A stretch of DNA of 64,000 bases, taken from NCBI GenBank assembly GCA_014529385.2, contig CM043946.1, positions 18,042,077 to 18,106,076 on the forward strand, in the 5' to 3' direction. Under the pieces are notes generated by a model. The model was given only the letters and a program-made list of their open reading frames with translations, did not search any database and was not told the DNA's origin. The DNA comes from Adiantum capillus-veneris (Eukaryota > Streptophyta > Polypodiopsida > Polypodiales > Pteridaceae). The position numbers and the translations under genes are program-made. Of this stretch, positions 10,560 through 21,990 are shown in pieces. Each line of letters opens with the position of its first letter. Position 1 is the first letter of the stretch.

Positions 10560-10973
10560 TGAGAGGCGGAAGTGAAAAAAATAGACCCGATGGCCTCTAC
10601 ACCAAGACTATGCACAATGGCCTCATCATGGGGAATACACAATAGGGGCACCACCTAGCAAGATATGCGGCTAGGACGCATACATATACACAATGAAGCA
10701 TGCATGGAAAACAATTTCAAGATCCACGCCCAAATATGGAATGGGGTGGTCGGAGAATAAGGTGAGAGGAGTGGTGAGTGAGTGAGAATGGGCTCGCTAT
10801 GCGTGCATGTAGTAAGGAAGATAACGAGGTCAGGGATACATGCAAGTATGCTCACTTCTCATACAAAAGGTGGTGAATCCGCACACCTTAAGATGGAAGT
10901 AGCAAGATGATAGGAATATGAGAGGGAGAGAGAGTGTGTGTGTGTGGTGGCGAATCCGCACACCTTAACATAA
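10560..10973 (-). repeat. Truncated 3' LTR of deleted gypsy element
   Basis: It aligns nearly base for base with 13266-13678 until ACATA, where it switches abruptly to protease-region coding sequence. It contains the conserved hairpin (10654-10675) and two copies of the GGTGG-GAATCCGCACACCTTA motif (10869-10890 and 10946-10967). Confidence 0.88.
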
Positions 10974-12408
10974 CACCATCGATGTAGATATTGGAGATGT
11001 GTTGCCCTTTGATGTAAGCATCCATCACTGGTAGTATGTCGTCTAGATTCCTCCCAGAGATAGCCCCAGCTATCTTTGGCTTTGGTCGCCTCGTGTTAAC
11101 CATCTTTGTCCATTGTCTCCTCACCCTAGGTGCTAGGTGGAGTAACTGGGGCCAGGTGATTTTTGGGCCCTGCACAGAAACATCTTGAACCAAATCCTAT
11201 GGTTTAGAACATTCACCCAAAGAGAAATCTACAATGTCAATTTTACGTCGTGACTTGGACGGCTTTTTGCTAGATTCCCCTTTATTCTTCATCTTTTCTT
11301 CCTTTTGAGAAGATTCACCATGCCTAGCGCGTTTTACCCCAATGGCATCTACTCCTTTAACCTTGGTCTTATCCTCCTCCACTTTCTCCTTTCCCTTACC
11401 TTCAAGACTGATGACGCTTATTGTTTGATTGCCAACTGGTGGTGGGAGTAAGGGTGGAATGAGAGGTTGTGGTGGTGGTGGTTGTGGTTGAATCGGTGGT
11501 TGTAAGATTTGCATGGGTGGTGCTTGTCGTGGTGCCCTCGGTGGTGGTGGTCTTGCTCTTGGTGGTGAAATCTAGTTTTGTCTGGCTCCTCTGTTGAAAT
11601 TCTGCCTCCTTGGTTGTGGACAGTAGTACATGCCATGACCATCCTCCCCACAATTGTAGCAATGGTATTCTTGGTTTTGCCTTCGTTGTCCTCTCCCTTG
11701 CTCTCGGTTGCGATTGTGTGCATGCCCTTGTTGTATCAAATGGACTGAGAGATTCTCAAGTTGATTGGTGATTCGGTTGAGCAAGTCTTGCTGATCTTCA
11801 ATTGGTTCTTGTGGTTGAATCCTCTGGGCGACTGTTGTAGGTGGTGCTAGAGGTGGTGGGGTCCTAACGGCTTCCTCTCCATCGATATTCCTGGCTTGTA
11901 GGCGCAACTTCTTGTCTTTAAGGCGGGCCACTTCAACTGCTAGCTCATACATAGCAGGAAACCTTCCCTTCACCTTCTCTTTAAGAGTTGGCCATAACCC
12001 AGCCACAAACCGATCCTTCTTTAGGAAATCAGGTGCCTGCTCATCCTCTCTTAGCGATGCAACCCATCGCCCCCATAAATCTACAAACTTTGACTCATAT
12101 GATGCGTATTCTAGCATACTGTCCTGCTTCAACTCTGTCAACAATTGCCATAGTTTCTCTGATGTTGTGCCCTCTCCAAAACGCTTGACAAAGGCTGCCC
12201 TTAATAAGTCCCACCGTTCCTTGGTTTCTTGTGCCAAGGCATTGTACCATGATCTTGCCTCCACCTTCATTAGAAGTGGGAAGATGCGCAAGCGCGAAGC
12301 ATCATCATCTCTCGCAGAGATGACACATGCTATTTCCAAGTTGTCTAGAAAGTCTGCAGCATCCTCGCCCACCTTACCAGTAAAGGTTGGGAATGCTACA
12401 CTTGCCAT
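10974..12408 (-). pseudogene. Gypsy gag and start of protease region, truncated, two in-frame stops
   Basis: The ATG at 12408 gives MASVAFPTFTGKVGEDAADF, followed by a retrotransposon gag capsid domain (EARSWYNALAQETKERWDLL, KLWQLL) and a CCHC knuckle (CYNCGEDGHGMYYC). The frame stops at 11572-11574 but continues in the same phase through a Pro-rich linker and a Lys-rich stretch, stops again at 11197-11199, then reads GPKITWPQLLHLAPRVRR and DILPVMDAYIKGQ, ending at the LTR junction just as protease begins. The segment is clearly related to 57394-59133, which carries GPDISWPQFLALCPQVRR. Gag is intact over 279 residues; the rest is decayed. Confidence 0.85.
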
Positions 12409-13251
12409 GATTACTGAGAGAGAGCTAGAAAGACACACTTCTTAACTTGCAAAATTTTTTCTTCTTTACAAGGAGGCGTGTATACCCTATTATACTAGGA
12501 CATAGATTAAAACTTCAAACGGTACATTGCCTTGTACCAAAGGTAAAACAAATGGCTGATCTGATGCCAAAACCTCAAAAAAACCGCTCCCCACCTGGCA
12601 TGGTGTCAATGACGTGCTGGTAGTGAATCTTCAAGTCCAATATTACCTTGATTGAGCGTACACGTGTTGGTATGTGTGATCTGTCTTGAGGTAGGTTGTC
12701 CTGATTCATGTGAAGCTTAGAGGTGCTTAGTCACTGTCCAAGCTTGTAGGAGAGGGTGGTGTTCTTTCTTGAAACAAACTCAGTAGATCCCTAGTTTCTC
12801 TAGTGAGAGTGTGAGCCAATGCTTCTGTTATCTGTGCTGCAGCATCAGGTGCGACTTGAAAACTGACTATGATAATTACCTCGGTGACTTGAGTTACCCG
12901 ATTCTCAAAGTAGAATAGTGTTGATTCTCTATTGTGCAGAGCTCCTTCCATTTTGTTGTTGTTGGTTGGTTGTAGGTTGCGGACATGGTTTCCACCTCCT
13001 CCTTCTTCTTCTTGGCACTTGGCCTATGTATATCCACTGGGTTTGGCGCGTTGGTTGACTCTCCCACTTCAAATCTATTACCGTTACGCATGGCACTCGA
13101 GCTTCGATGGAGATGCGGAGTTCGTCTAGTTGTGCTTGGAGCTCTTCTTCTTCTGTCGTCCAATTAGAAAATCCTTCATACTCATTCATCCATTCACAAT
13201 AGCTTAGGGTTTTCAGTCTTGTAAACTGAAGGGTTTCAAGAGCCCTCCTCC
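12409..13251 (-). other. Gypsy leader region between PBS and gag with short ORF
   Basis: Untranslated leader of the deleted gypsy element. An ORF from ATG 13189 to 12929 (MNEYEGFSNWTTEEEELQ, then an Arg/Gln-rich tail) and a second short frame at 12951-12727 read across it. The first begins with a charged helical stretch. They may be remnants of a pre-gag ORF like the one at 59190-60241, but I see no clear sequence match. Confidence 0.4.
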
Positions 13252-13265
13252 GTGGGGGCACCAAA
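13252..13265 (-). promoter_or_regulatory. Gypsy primer binding site
   Basis: On the minus strand TTTGGTGCCCCCAC directly follows the CTCTCA end of the 5' LTR. The same block, AATTGGTGCCCCCAC, follows the LTR at 60793. The primer tRNA is not identified. Confidence 0.65.
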
Positions 13266-15187
13266 TGAGAGGCGGAAGTGAAAAAAATAGACCCGGTGGC
13301 CTCTACACCAAGACTATGCACAATGGACTCATCATGGGGAATACACAATACGGGCACCACCTAGCAAGATATGCGGCCAGGACGCATACATATACACAAT
13401 GAAGCATGCATGGAAAACAATTTCAAGATCCACGCCCAAATGTGGAATGGGGTGGTCGGAGAATAAGGTGAGAGGAGTGGTGAGTGAGTGAGAATGGGCT
13501 CGCTACGCGTGCATGTAGTAAGGAAGATAACGAGGTCAGGGATACATGCAAGTATGCTCACTTCTCATACAAAAGGTGGAGAATCCGCACACCTTAAGAT
13601 GGAAGTAGCAAGATGATAGGAATATGAGAGGGAGAGAGAGTGTGTGTGTGTGGTGGCGAATCCGCACACCTTAACATAAGCAAAAAAAAATGTCAAGGAA
13701 CAAGCATATACCATACTCACAATGAGATGTATCCAAAGCGACACAAAGTATGGCACCAAGATGGAGTGTGTTGATTGCTTGCAAAAGATGAATACAATAG
13801 GTAGCGTATGGCAGGAAAATGAGAAGGGAACGAGATCGTAGAAGGCATAATGGAGAGATGGGAGTTGATGGCGAGGAATATCATGAGTGTGTCCACCCTT
13901 CTTCTTCTTGAAATTGTGCCTTCAACCCTTAATTACAAGTGGTGTGGAGGTGTGGTGCTCATCTTTTGTGCATGGTGATGGTGATGATGATGGTGTTGTG
14001 ATTATGTGATTAGGGTTCATGCTACAAGCATGTAGCACAAGAGTGTGTATGGATAGGTGTGTGTGTGTGTGTGTGTTCTCTCCCCCCAAGTGAGCTTCAT
14101 GGCCTCCTTATATAGGGAAAGAGGGAAGGATTTAGCAATATTTCTATTTGAGGTGAGTGTCCCACTTTGGTGACTAGGAAAATGGGGTGCATGTGACTGT
14201 GGCTCCCATCTTGTCTCCTCATTATTTAAAATACCAGAGTCAATAGAGAGAGAAGAGAGAATGTGGGTAGGATGTAGAGGATAGGAAATATTTACAATAG
14301 TCTAGCTTTGGATAGACATAAGCTTATTAGGGAGAGAAGAGAGAGGTAAGAAAATTATAAGAGAGTTTGTCGAAGGTGGATATTTGTTGATGAGGATGGA
14401 TCCTCCAAAAATGGTGATAGAATTACTCTAGACTAGCCAAGACCTCATTAAAAGAGCCTTGTCTCTTGTAATCATGCTTGAAGACTTGTAGAACCATAGC
14501 CATTCTAGAAGGAAGAAAAGTGGGGATGGCCTGTGTCACCATTACACGAGAAAACTGGGGTCCACTACAAAAATCATATCTCCGTGTTCATAACTCCAAA
14601 AATTCTGAAAAAAATTGAGCTAAAAGTTGAGATCACGAGCTACATCTTTCATGTTGAACGCTCCTTCAGATTCGGGGTTCTTCTTTACTTAAAAAATTTA
14701 GCCAAATAATGTATTATTTGTGGCTGCAAAAGTCTTTTGGTGGTCCCTTTGAGTGGACTTCTCTCTTGCCTTCAAGTGTAAGCTCCTTCATGTGTATGAA
14801 AACATGACCTAGAGTGTTGAAAAGATTGGCAATCATCTAGATGGAGGTATTATTGAAATTTGAAAGTGGGGTTGAGGTTTGAAAATGAAAACTAGTGAAT
14901 AAAATATTTGGTAGAGTGGAATAATATACATACATGAAAAAAATATATTAGAAAATACTAGAATATATATATTTAATATTTTTAAGGTCAAAAGAGAGAT
15001 CAACAAAGAAAGCTTACTTATTATGCTACATCGTGATTGATTAGCATAAGTACTATTTATTTAATAAAGGCTAAAACATTTGTGAAAAAGGAAGAAAAAA
15101 TCAAAAGTAACTTATATAATGGGAAATATTTTGATAAAAGGGCAAAAATATATGGGAGGGTTCCCATGCATGTAAAAGCTTTCCTCA
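13266..15187 (-). repeat. 5' LTR of deleted gypsy element (~1.92 kb)
   Basis: On the plus strand it runs from TGAGAGGCGG to TTTCCTCA; on the transcript strand it begins TGAGGAAAG and ends CTCTCA. A minus-strand TATA box (CTATATAAGG) lies near 14108-14116. The hairpin is at 13360-13379 and the doubled CCGCACACC motif at 13575 and 13652. The upstream part (about 14560-14700) aligns with the LTR at 60793-63336 around 62449-62590. GT repeats lie at about 14060-14085. Confidence 0.8.
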
Positions 15188-15255
15188 GAAGTAGGTTGGA
15201 CAAGTGGTGGACTATATTATCTAGTAACAATTGAAGTTGTTTTTTTTTCGGGGAT

Positions 15256-17545
15256 ATGGCACTAAAAAGAAATGTTACAAGGGTGGCTGTCTCAATTGAC
15301 TATACTTGCAATGATCAAAGGAATTGGTATCTGGATGTACATGGTGTGGAGGGTGCACAATTTCATAAGGTGCATCTATTTATTGCAAAGAAAGAGAATG
15401 ACGTCTATTTGAAGATGTTGTCCAAGTAGTTGAAGCCTCTATCTCTACGGTTGATGGTCATCCTTCTACCATTGTAGTCCCGATGAATCAAGAATTCCAA
15501 CTATCTCTAGGAGCATATGCATTTTCACGCATGTCTCAAAATAAAGATGAGACAATGTTTTCTCGAGAATGGAAGATTGAAGAGTCAAGTCAAGATGTCA
15601 CAGCAGATCAAATTCAAAGCTCTGTCATAGCCACACTATAGGGAAAGAAGGTGAAAGCTTCACGACCACCTATAAACAAGAAAGCTAAAGTGCAAAAAGC
15701 AGCACCTAAGGAGACTAGTTCTATTTTGGATGTAGACAATGCATCTCTAGCATTCTCAACACAAGGTTCAACACCCACGATGAGAATCGTGGATCCAGAA
15801 GCTCTAGAGGAAGAGGCCATGAAAGGACAAGAAAGAGATATAGGTGGAATGAATAAGTATATAAGCTATTTCCATTTCCAATATAAGGAATTTGATATCC
15901 CTATTCAAAATTGTTGGCTGGCTCTTGATCACTATAATGTACATACTATTGATGGAAAAAGGCAAATAAGGGTACACCTTTGGCATCAGAAGAGGTACAA
16001 GAGGGCAAACTACAAGATTATCATTATTGTATTCTTGATGGCCAACATTCAATTTATGCCGCACAAGTTTTGCTTCACAATGAACAAAAAAACAATGAGA
16101 TATTTCAAAGATTGATTGACGTGTATAAATTTTGAAAGGCTCGTATTGTTGTAAATGCTCCTCCAATGGTTGCAACTGCTATATCTACCATTGCAAATGA
16201 TGAGGCTAAAGCATTGTATGTCAAGCAACCTTACAGTCAAATATTGCGGCATTTGCAAAGTTAATGGATCTATTCAAGACGACCATCAGGGGCAGCAATT
16301 GGAGTTGCAGAGGGACATATATCTCGTGCAGGGTGGGATGTAAGTGTCTTTCTTCTTCTTTCTTATTGTCTTTAATTGAACACTTGAGTTCAATCTTCTG
16401 TTTGGTGTTATATTTCTTTCTAGACTTTTCTTCGATTGTTGGCAAGAATGAGTGCAAGAGCAAGTTGGATTGCTAAACAGGCACACATGGTTACGTATTC
16501 TGATCGAGTTTATGATTGTTGGCTAGAAATTATTAAAAGACTTGAGGAGGAGAACAAGAAACCCCCAACAACGGTATTCAGATTTCTTTGTAGTCTTGAG
16601 GAATCAGAGGTAGAGATCATTCAAGTAGAAATTAAAGATGAGAAGGTTTTATTGTCAAAGAGTGCAAAAGATGGTGATGTAATTGATATGTATGATCGAA
16701 TCAAGTAACTCAAACAAGAAAAACTCATTCAAGATGCACTTCTTAAAGGATTCAATGCTTTGAATGAGTCATCACCATGTAAATATTATGAGGAAATAGT
16801 CAGCATGTATAACATCAATGATGCATTTTATAAAAACATTCTAATGCTATGTGAGCAATGGCTCAAAAATAGTTTGAAGCGTGGAACAAAGAAAATGGAT
16901 TTTCTGGATGAAGCTATAAAATACATGCAATGGGCAATTCAACTTCACAAGGAGAAAATTGAGTCTCTTGATTTTCCATGGTCCATCTATTTGGTGAACC
17001 TACAGATGGAAGGAAATCTCTACTTGAAGCGCCGCTTCAACAACCAAATTCCTATTGGCTTATGCATTTTACACTTGACAAAACACTATGGGGACAACTT
17101 GCAGTGAAGTGAGGAGATATTTAGAAATGCTTTGGATGGGATGTTGGCTATTTCTCGAGGCTCAATTGATCCTGAATTTTTGTTTCTTGCATTTATAAAT
17201 TTCTCTACACTCACAAAATTGCAATGTGCATTCCAGATTATGGGAGATGATGTGAGCTACCATTGTTGTGGTGTCTTGCATCACTTTCCATTAGCACTTT
17301 GCAAAGGAGAAATTCAATTCCTTGTGGTTATTTCCTTCATGGGACAAGGTAATGCATCTGAAGACCTAAGAAGGAGATCAGATTAACATCCCCTGCCAAT
17401 TGATTGTTCTTTGCTTCAAGTGGAAAATGAAGGCATGTCAGATTTGCAATTTGGAAGCCAAAAAAAGAGTTTTCGTCAAGCACTACATTCATACATAGTG
17501 TTTTGAAGATCGCAATCTTGTAGATCTCTTTAGTGATAGATCTTT
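15256..17545 (+). pseudogene. ParB/DGQHR-like gene, decayed, one intron
   Basis: Not assigned to a named family. A first frame runs from ATG 15256 to 15429 (MALKRNVTRVAVSIDYTCND). A second continues at 15411 with an acidic and Ser-rich linker. Another shift near 15985 enters a frame with YHYCILDGQHSIYAAQVLL (about 16015-16075), like the DG-x-H-(R)-x-x-A signature of ParB/sulfiredoxin-fold and DGQHR proteins, with Ser in place of Arg. A GT-AG intron at about 16340-16422 separates GHISRAGWD from TFLRLLARMSARASWIAKQ. After it one phase stays readable to about 17545, interrupted by stops at 16706-16708, 17105-17107 and 17384-17386 and others. The protein looks mostly helical after the motif. Clean splice sites plus long readable phases suggest a once functional, multi-exon protein. 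Confidence 0.5.
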
Positions 17546-17599
17546 GGTTGCACAAGAAGGATTACAACAAAAAAAGATGTCATCTGCTTAGTTGAGAGC

Positions 17600-17821
17600 G
17601 TGCAAGAGCAAGGAACCTTAACAGCCAGGCTTCTCGAATTTTCTAAGGCACACTCTGATATAGAAAAGTGGGCTGGCCTTCAAGATCAACAACCTACTTT
17701 GCAATTAGCTGACGATGTACCCATTAGAGAAGAGATTTCTTTGCAAGAAGAAGAAGGAGCAGAAGACCAACCTCCTTTGTCAATGGAGGCCTACTTGGAA
17801 ATGGAAGGACGTATGTTTTGA
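17600..17821 (+). pseudogene. Acidic C-terminal ORF, possibly tail of the DGQHS gene
   Basis: A 73-codon frame with Glu/Gln-rich content (EEISLQEEEGAEDQPPL, then MEAYLEMEGRMF) follows the decayed gene by ~50 bp. It is not recognised as a family. It may be the last segment of the same protein after a frameshift, or chance. Confidence 0.3.
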
Positions 17822-18848
17822 ACTTCTTGTATATGTTAACATCTATTCTTGTTGATTTGATACTCTTAATGTTAGGTTTTGTTTTATGTAGTATTTTTTG
17901 AGTCCATCTTTTTCATCTTTAAGAATTAAAGGTTTAAATGTAGAGAATAATCTTATGATTTTTGAGTGATGAATCCTTAGATTTAAAAAAAACACTAGCC
18001 TATACTTAAGAGCTTGAATTGATGAGTTTTAGACCTCATACTATTCACTTTATTTTATACTTTCAAGGCTAGCATGGGTAGGTGAACCAGACATAGATCC
18101 CAATCTCAAATGTTGTGTTAAACCTTCAAACAACCCCATATATCTTGGACAAGTGGTGGACCTTCCATGGAGGCTAATTCAAACAAGTGTGGTGGTGAAC
18201 CTTTTGTGGAGTCTAATTGTGGTAGACTTAAAACAATAGCCACTTCCTTGCAGTGGCTTGGACAAGTGGTAGACCTTGCTTCTATTAAGGTCTCTATTGA
18301 GAGAAGGATTGAATATAAAAGAAGAGAGATATTAACTAGGCATAGATTTGTAAATTTTTAGAAAAGGGAAATGTACTAGATTACAAAAATACCTCTCATT
18401 GTACGAATGTCCAAAATGTCCAAAATTAAAACCTATGGATAAAGGCTTATCTTTAGACATTAAATCAAGAGATTGTGGCTATGCATGTGTTGAGACTATT
18501 TGCCAACTTGAATGAGGAGACACATAGTTTGTTGACTATGAATTTATTTGATGTTTTCAAGTATTTATATGGATATAAGTCTTATTTACATGTGTTAATA
18601 TGACTTTTAATGGATCAAATCTCAATCAAGTAAATCATGGTTGTTGTTAATTTTATGTGTCCTTCAGTATTCACATAAGTACTAATATTTATTAAAGTGT
18701 AGGGTGTACAAGTTTGCCACAAAAGATTGTAGTATAGACTAGTGCTGCCTTGTGTACCAATAGTTGCAAGGATTATAATATTGATTTTACCTTGAATAAA
18801 CTCCTAAGTTCGACTTCCACATGTTTAAAACCTAAATTCTAGTGATTT
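17822..18848. other. AT-rich interval with two satellite-motif copies
   Basis: No coding signal found. Two copies of the satellite core box occur: CTTGGACAAGTGGTGGACCTT near 18146 and GCTTGGACAAGTGGTAGACCTT near 18256, with the sequence between them partly echoing the array. Confidence 0.5.
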
Positions 18849-19885
18849 TTGAGAAACCAATGTTATTTGTGTATTCTAGATTTGCAAATTGGGATAGATA
18901 AGGCCTCTATGGTTGAGTCTGCAACTGTTGAACCCCTTTATTCTATTATTTCTGACATGCCCAAGGTGGATGATACGTCTATACCAAAGTCTGGTGATGT
19001 GCACCTTGAGCAAGCTTGCAACAGTGAGAATAAAGAAATGCCTACTCCAACAATACAACCTACTTCAAAAGAGACTAAAATGTCTGCTCAAGAGCCATTT
19101 CCATTTGTTGCTACTTCATCTAGTGCAGATGTTGAGAAATCCATACTCACAATTACTTTGTACTTAAATGGTCTGCTATTGTAACGTTCCCCTCAGCCGT
19201 CCTCACACCGCCAGTCAGTGCAACTAGATTCAAAAAGATATATTATACTTAGGCCAGGTTGCATCCAATTCTTGAAGACTATATTACAGAGGTTTAATGT
19301 TACAATTTGGTCGGCTACTAGGAACAATGTGCTTCAAATTCTTAAAGCACTAGAGAGCTTAGCAAAAGGTACATTTCCTTTCTTTGCAATTTCGAATCAA
19401 GAAGGTTGCTACACTTGTTAAAGCAATAAATTATTTAGACCTGACAATCCAACCGTTGAGGCAATGTTCAAGCCTCTAGCTAAAATTTCCATGGGGTATG
19501 AATGTGACCCACAAAGAGCAATGCTTATTGATGACTCTCCTTACAAGGGATGCATTCCCCCTACAAAAAATTGTATTTTTTCATTCCAATTTGATGGTGA
19601 AAAACTGTTGACAATATGCTCTTGGAGGAGTTGCTTCCCTACTTGTTTGAGCTGGATGAGACAAGGGATGTGAGGAATTTCATTGCCTCTAATCGTTACG
19701 GACAGCCAGCATTGACAAATGAGAGTGAATATAAAGAAATCAAAGATAATTGGAAGCAAAAGAATGATTCTTGGTCAACGAAGGTGTTCTTTACAAGAAG
19801 GATAACTCCTGCAAAATATGACAAAGGTGAATCTATCCTTGAAGGCAAACAAAATCGAGCAAGTGACAAAAACCGCCAACAATGA
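18849..19885 (+). pseudogene. NIF/FCP1-like HAD phosphatase copy 1, broken
   Basis: One phase runs from 18849 to about 19600 with stops at 19182-19184 and near 19420. It reads a Ser/Thr-rich linker, then ILTITLYLNGLLL (HAD motif I position, nucleophile Asp replaced), RPGCIQFLKTILQRFNVTIWSAT (motif II region), then RAMLIDDSPYKG (motif IV, both Asp kept). A shift near 19600 moves to a second phase: MLLEELLPYLFELDETRDVRN and NRYGQPALTNE, the usual end of plant NIF-domain HAD proteins. Functional members dephosphorylate phosphoserine in proteins such as the RNA polymerase II CTD. This copy lacks the nucleophile and is interrupted. Confidence 0.68.
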
Positions 19886-20099
19886 CATCAGACGAGCCCA
19901 AATACAAGAGATACTAGAAAAGGAAGGTACAACTATTGAAAGCATGAAGGCACCATAGTTGATCAATCTATCTAGGCAATTGGGATGTACTACAAAGGGA
20001 CCATTGAAGGCAACCACTGCAAGGGCTTATATAAACAAGGTCAAAGCTGAGAACAATCCTCTAAGGCTAAATAAAACACACCCCTAAGGTACCTTTTAT

Positions 20100-20700
20100 G
20101 ACTTGAACCTTGTTTCACATACTTGAATATACATGTGCATGGTATCATCTTTTTGTCTTGTTGCAGGTCTCAAAAAAAATATCTCTAGATATTCTGTGGA
20201 GCAAGCTTGGACAGGTGGTGGATCTTTTGGTAAAGCCCCTCATGGGAAACATATCACAAGTCCTCCATGTAGTGAGAAGGAAAACATTTAACAAAGATCC
20301 TAAGAGGTTGGAAAAGTGGTGGACCTTGCACCTTTTCTCCCATTCCCAATCTAGTCTAGCTATCCACCACTATATTGTATGAAGTGTAGCTTGGAGAAGT
20401 GGTAGACCTTGAAACAAGAGACCCCTCATCATCAATCCTAGTTTGGACCTATGTAGATCTTACTTTTTTCTCATTAGTGGATCCTAGCCTAGCTAGATGG
20501 TAGACCTTACTTTTCTCCATCTTTCAAAGAGGCATATCTTGGAGAAATGGTGAAGCTTTGTAAGGTTTCAATTGGAATTTGTTTATAGCAATGAGGAAGT
20601 TAAGGATGGACTTTGGCATCTAATAATACTACAATGTAGAAAATGTAGAAACTATTTGTATTCTTTGAAACACAATAAATTTCTTGTTTTTCAATTGCAG
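20100..20700. other. Interval with five satellite-core boxes
   Basis: Variants of GCTTGGACAAGTGGTGGACCTT lie near 20206, 20311, 20391, 20489 and 20537, spaced 50-105 bp, in otherwise unrelated sequence between the two HAD copies. No gene seen. Confidence 0.5.
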
Positions 20701-21407
20701 AGTCATCACTACAAGAAAGTGGGTCAACTATCTGTAGGCATGATTTGAAGGAAGGTTTTGAAGCACCCAACAAACCTCATCCAGGGCCTTGTCGTATATA
20801 TCAATCACCTCCTTGTCAGTTGCCACTTCTTGTCAAGAATATCAAAAGAGTGCTTGTTTTGGACCTTGAAGGACTGCTTTTGAAGACAGTTGAAGCAAAA
20901 CATGGAGATTCTATGTCATCTTGGGCTCAACACATGCGTCTTGTGGAGGACAAAGACGAAGTTTATCATGCGGTGTGCCTAGACACAGAAATGTGTTTGG
21001 ATTTCTATTGTGAATACTCTGAGCTGTGGATATGGAGTTTTTATAACCTAACAAGAGTGCAACACATCACACAAAAATGTTTCCCAAAGCATTATAGCAA
21101 GTTCAAGATCTTTATGAGTAACAATTGTTGCCAAAATCCAAAAATCATGTTAGGATATCATAAAAACTTTAGCGATATTTGGAAGATTTTTGAGGACTTG
21201 GATGCAAAGAATACCTTGATTTTTGATGATAGTCCATATAGGATGATGTGGAATATGCCAGGAACATATCTTATATTTCCAAAGATGTGGAGGCAAACAC
21301 GTGAGCAGCTTCAAATATTCTTGCAAGAAACAATTATTCCATGGTTACTTGGATGGTTGTATGCAAGAGACAAGAGAGATTATACCCGTAACACAATTGT
21401 AAATTAG
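20701..21407 (+). CDS. NIF/FCP1-like HAD phosphatase copy 2, open terminal exon
   Basis: A pyrimidine tract and splice acceptor (TTTTTCAATTGCAG) precede an open phase to TAG 21405-21407, so this looks like a terminal exon rather than an ORF with its own start; no ATG begins the domain. It reads KNIKRVLVLDLEGLLL (motif I, DxE where DxD is usual), a central segment FKIFMSNNCCQNPK, and TLIFDDSPYRM (motif IV). It is shorter and more diverged than copy 1, ending IPWLLGWLYARDKRD. Spacing motif-I-to-IV is about 130 residues, near the family norm. It could be expressed if upstream exons exist; otherwise it is a decaying duplicate of copy 1. Confidence 0.55.
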
Positions 21408-21592
21408 TATAGTGATCTTGAGACAAATCATGTCTTTCATGTGTACGTGTCAAGGAAATAACATTAAAGAAGGTTGACAATGATCCTTTTTATGGCCAAA
21501 TGATGTCCTTTTAGTATGATGTGTATTTGTATTACTATATAATTCAAAGGTTATTCTAAAACAAAGATGTGTCAGTTTGATGAACACTTGCA

Positions 21593-21990
21593 TGGAGTGC
21601 ACCCTACTCTAAGGGAACTTGCATGTATCTACGGGGTATCCTATTATAAAGAAAATTATTTGTACACAGAGTGCACCCTTCTCTAAGGGGACTTCCACAT
21701 ATTACTCTAGTGTATACTATTATAAGGCTCGAGCACTATGTGATAGATTGTGCTCTGTTCTAAGGGACATGTAATGGAGTGCACTCTACTCTAAGAGGAC
21801 TTCCATGTACTACTAGAGTGTATCCAATTACAAGGAGAATCCAATGTAATGACAAAGCATCCTGCTTTAGAACAAAAATGTGTCAATCAACTGTACCCTA
21901 GTCTAAGGAGACTTCACTATATTACTAGAGTGTATTCAAGTCTAAGGAGATTTCAATGTAGTTCTAGATTGCACCTTGTTTTTTAGGACT
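21593..21990. repeat. Degenerate minisatellite, ~60-80-bp units
   Basis: About five diverged units with GAGTGCACCCTNCTCTAAGG, then GACTTCCATGTA, then TACTAGAGTGTAT. The units contract toward the right end. No coding potential. Confidence 0.7.

Larger units (their letters stand above)
10560..15187 (-). mobile_element. Internally deleted Ty3/gypsy retrotransposon inserted in the satellite
   Basis: Minus-strand element: 5' LTR at 13266-15187, PBS at 13252-13265, leader, gag and partial protease region (13189-10974), then a direct junction to the last ~414 bp of a 3' LTR (10560-10973). RT, RNase H, integrase and the first part of the 3' LTR are missing. The short duplication GAAG (10556-10559 and 15188-15191) flanks it, and satellite sequence lies on both sides. 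It is non-autonomous. Confidence 0.82.

Noticed and set aside
11912-12445. 177-codon plus-strand ORF
   Set aside because: It is antisense to the intact gypsy gag on the minus strand.
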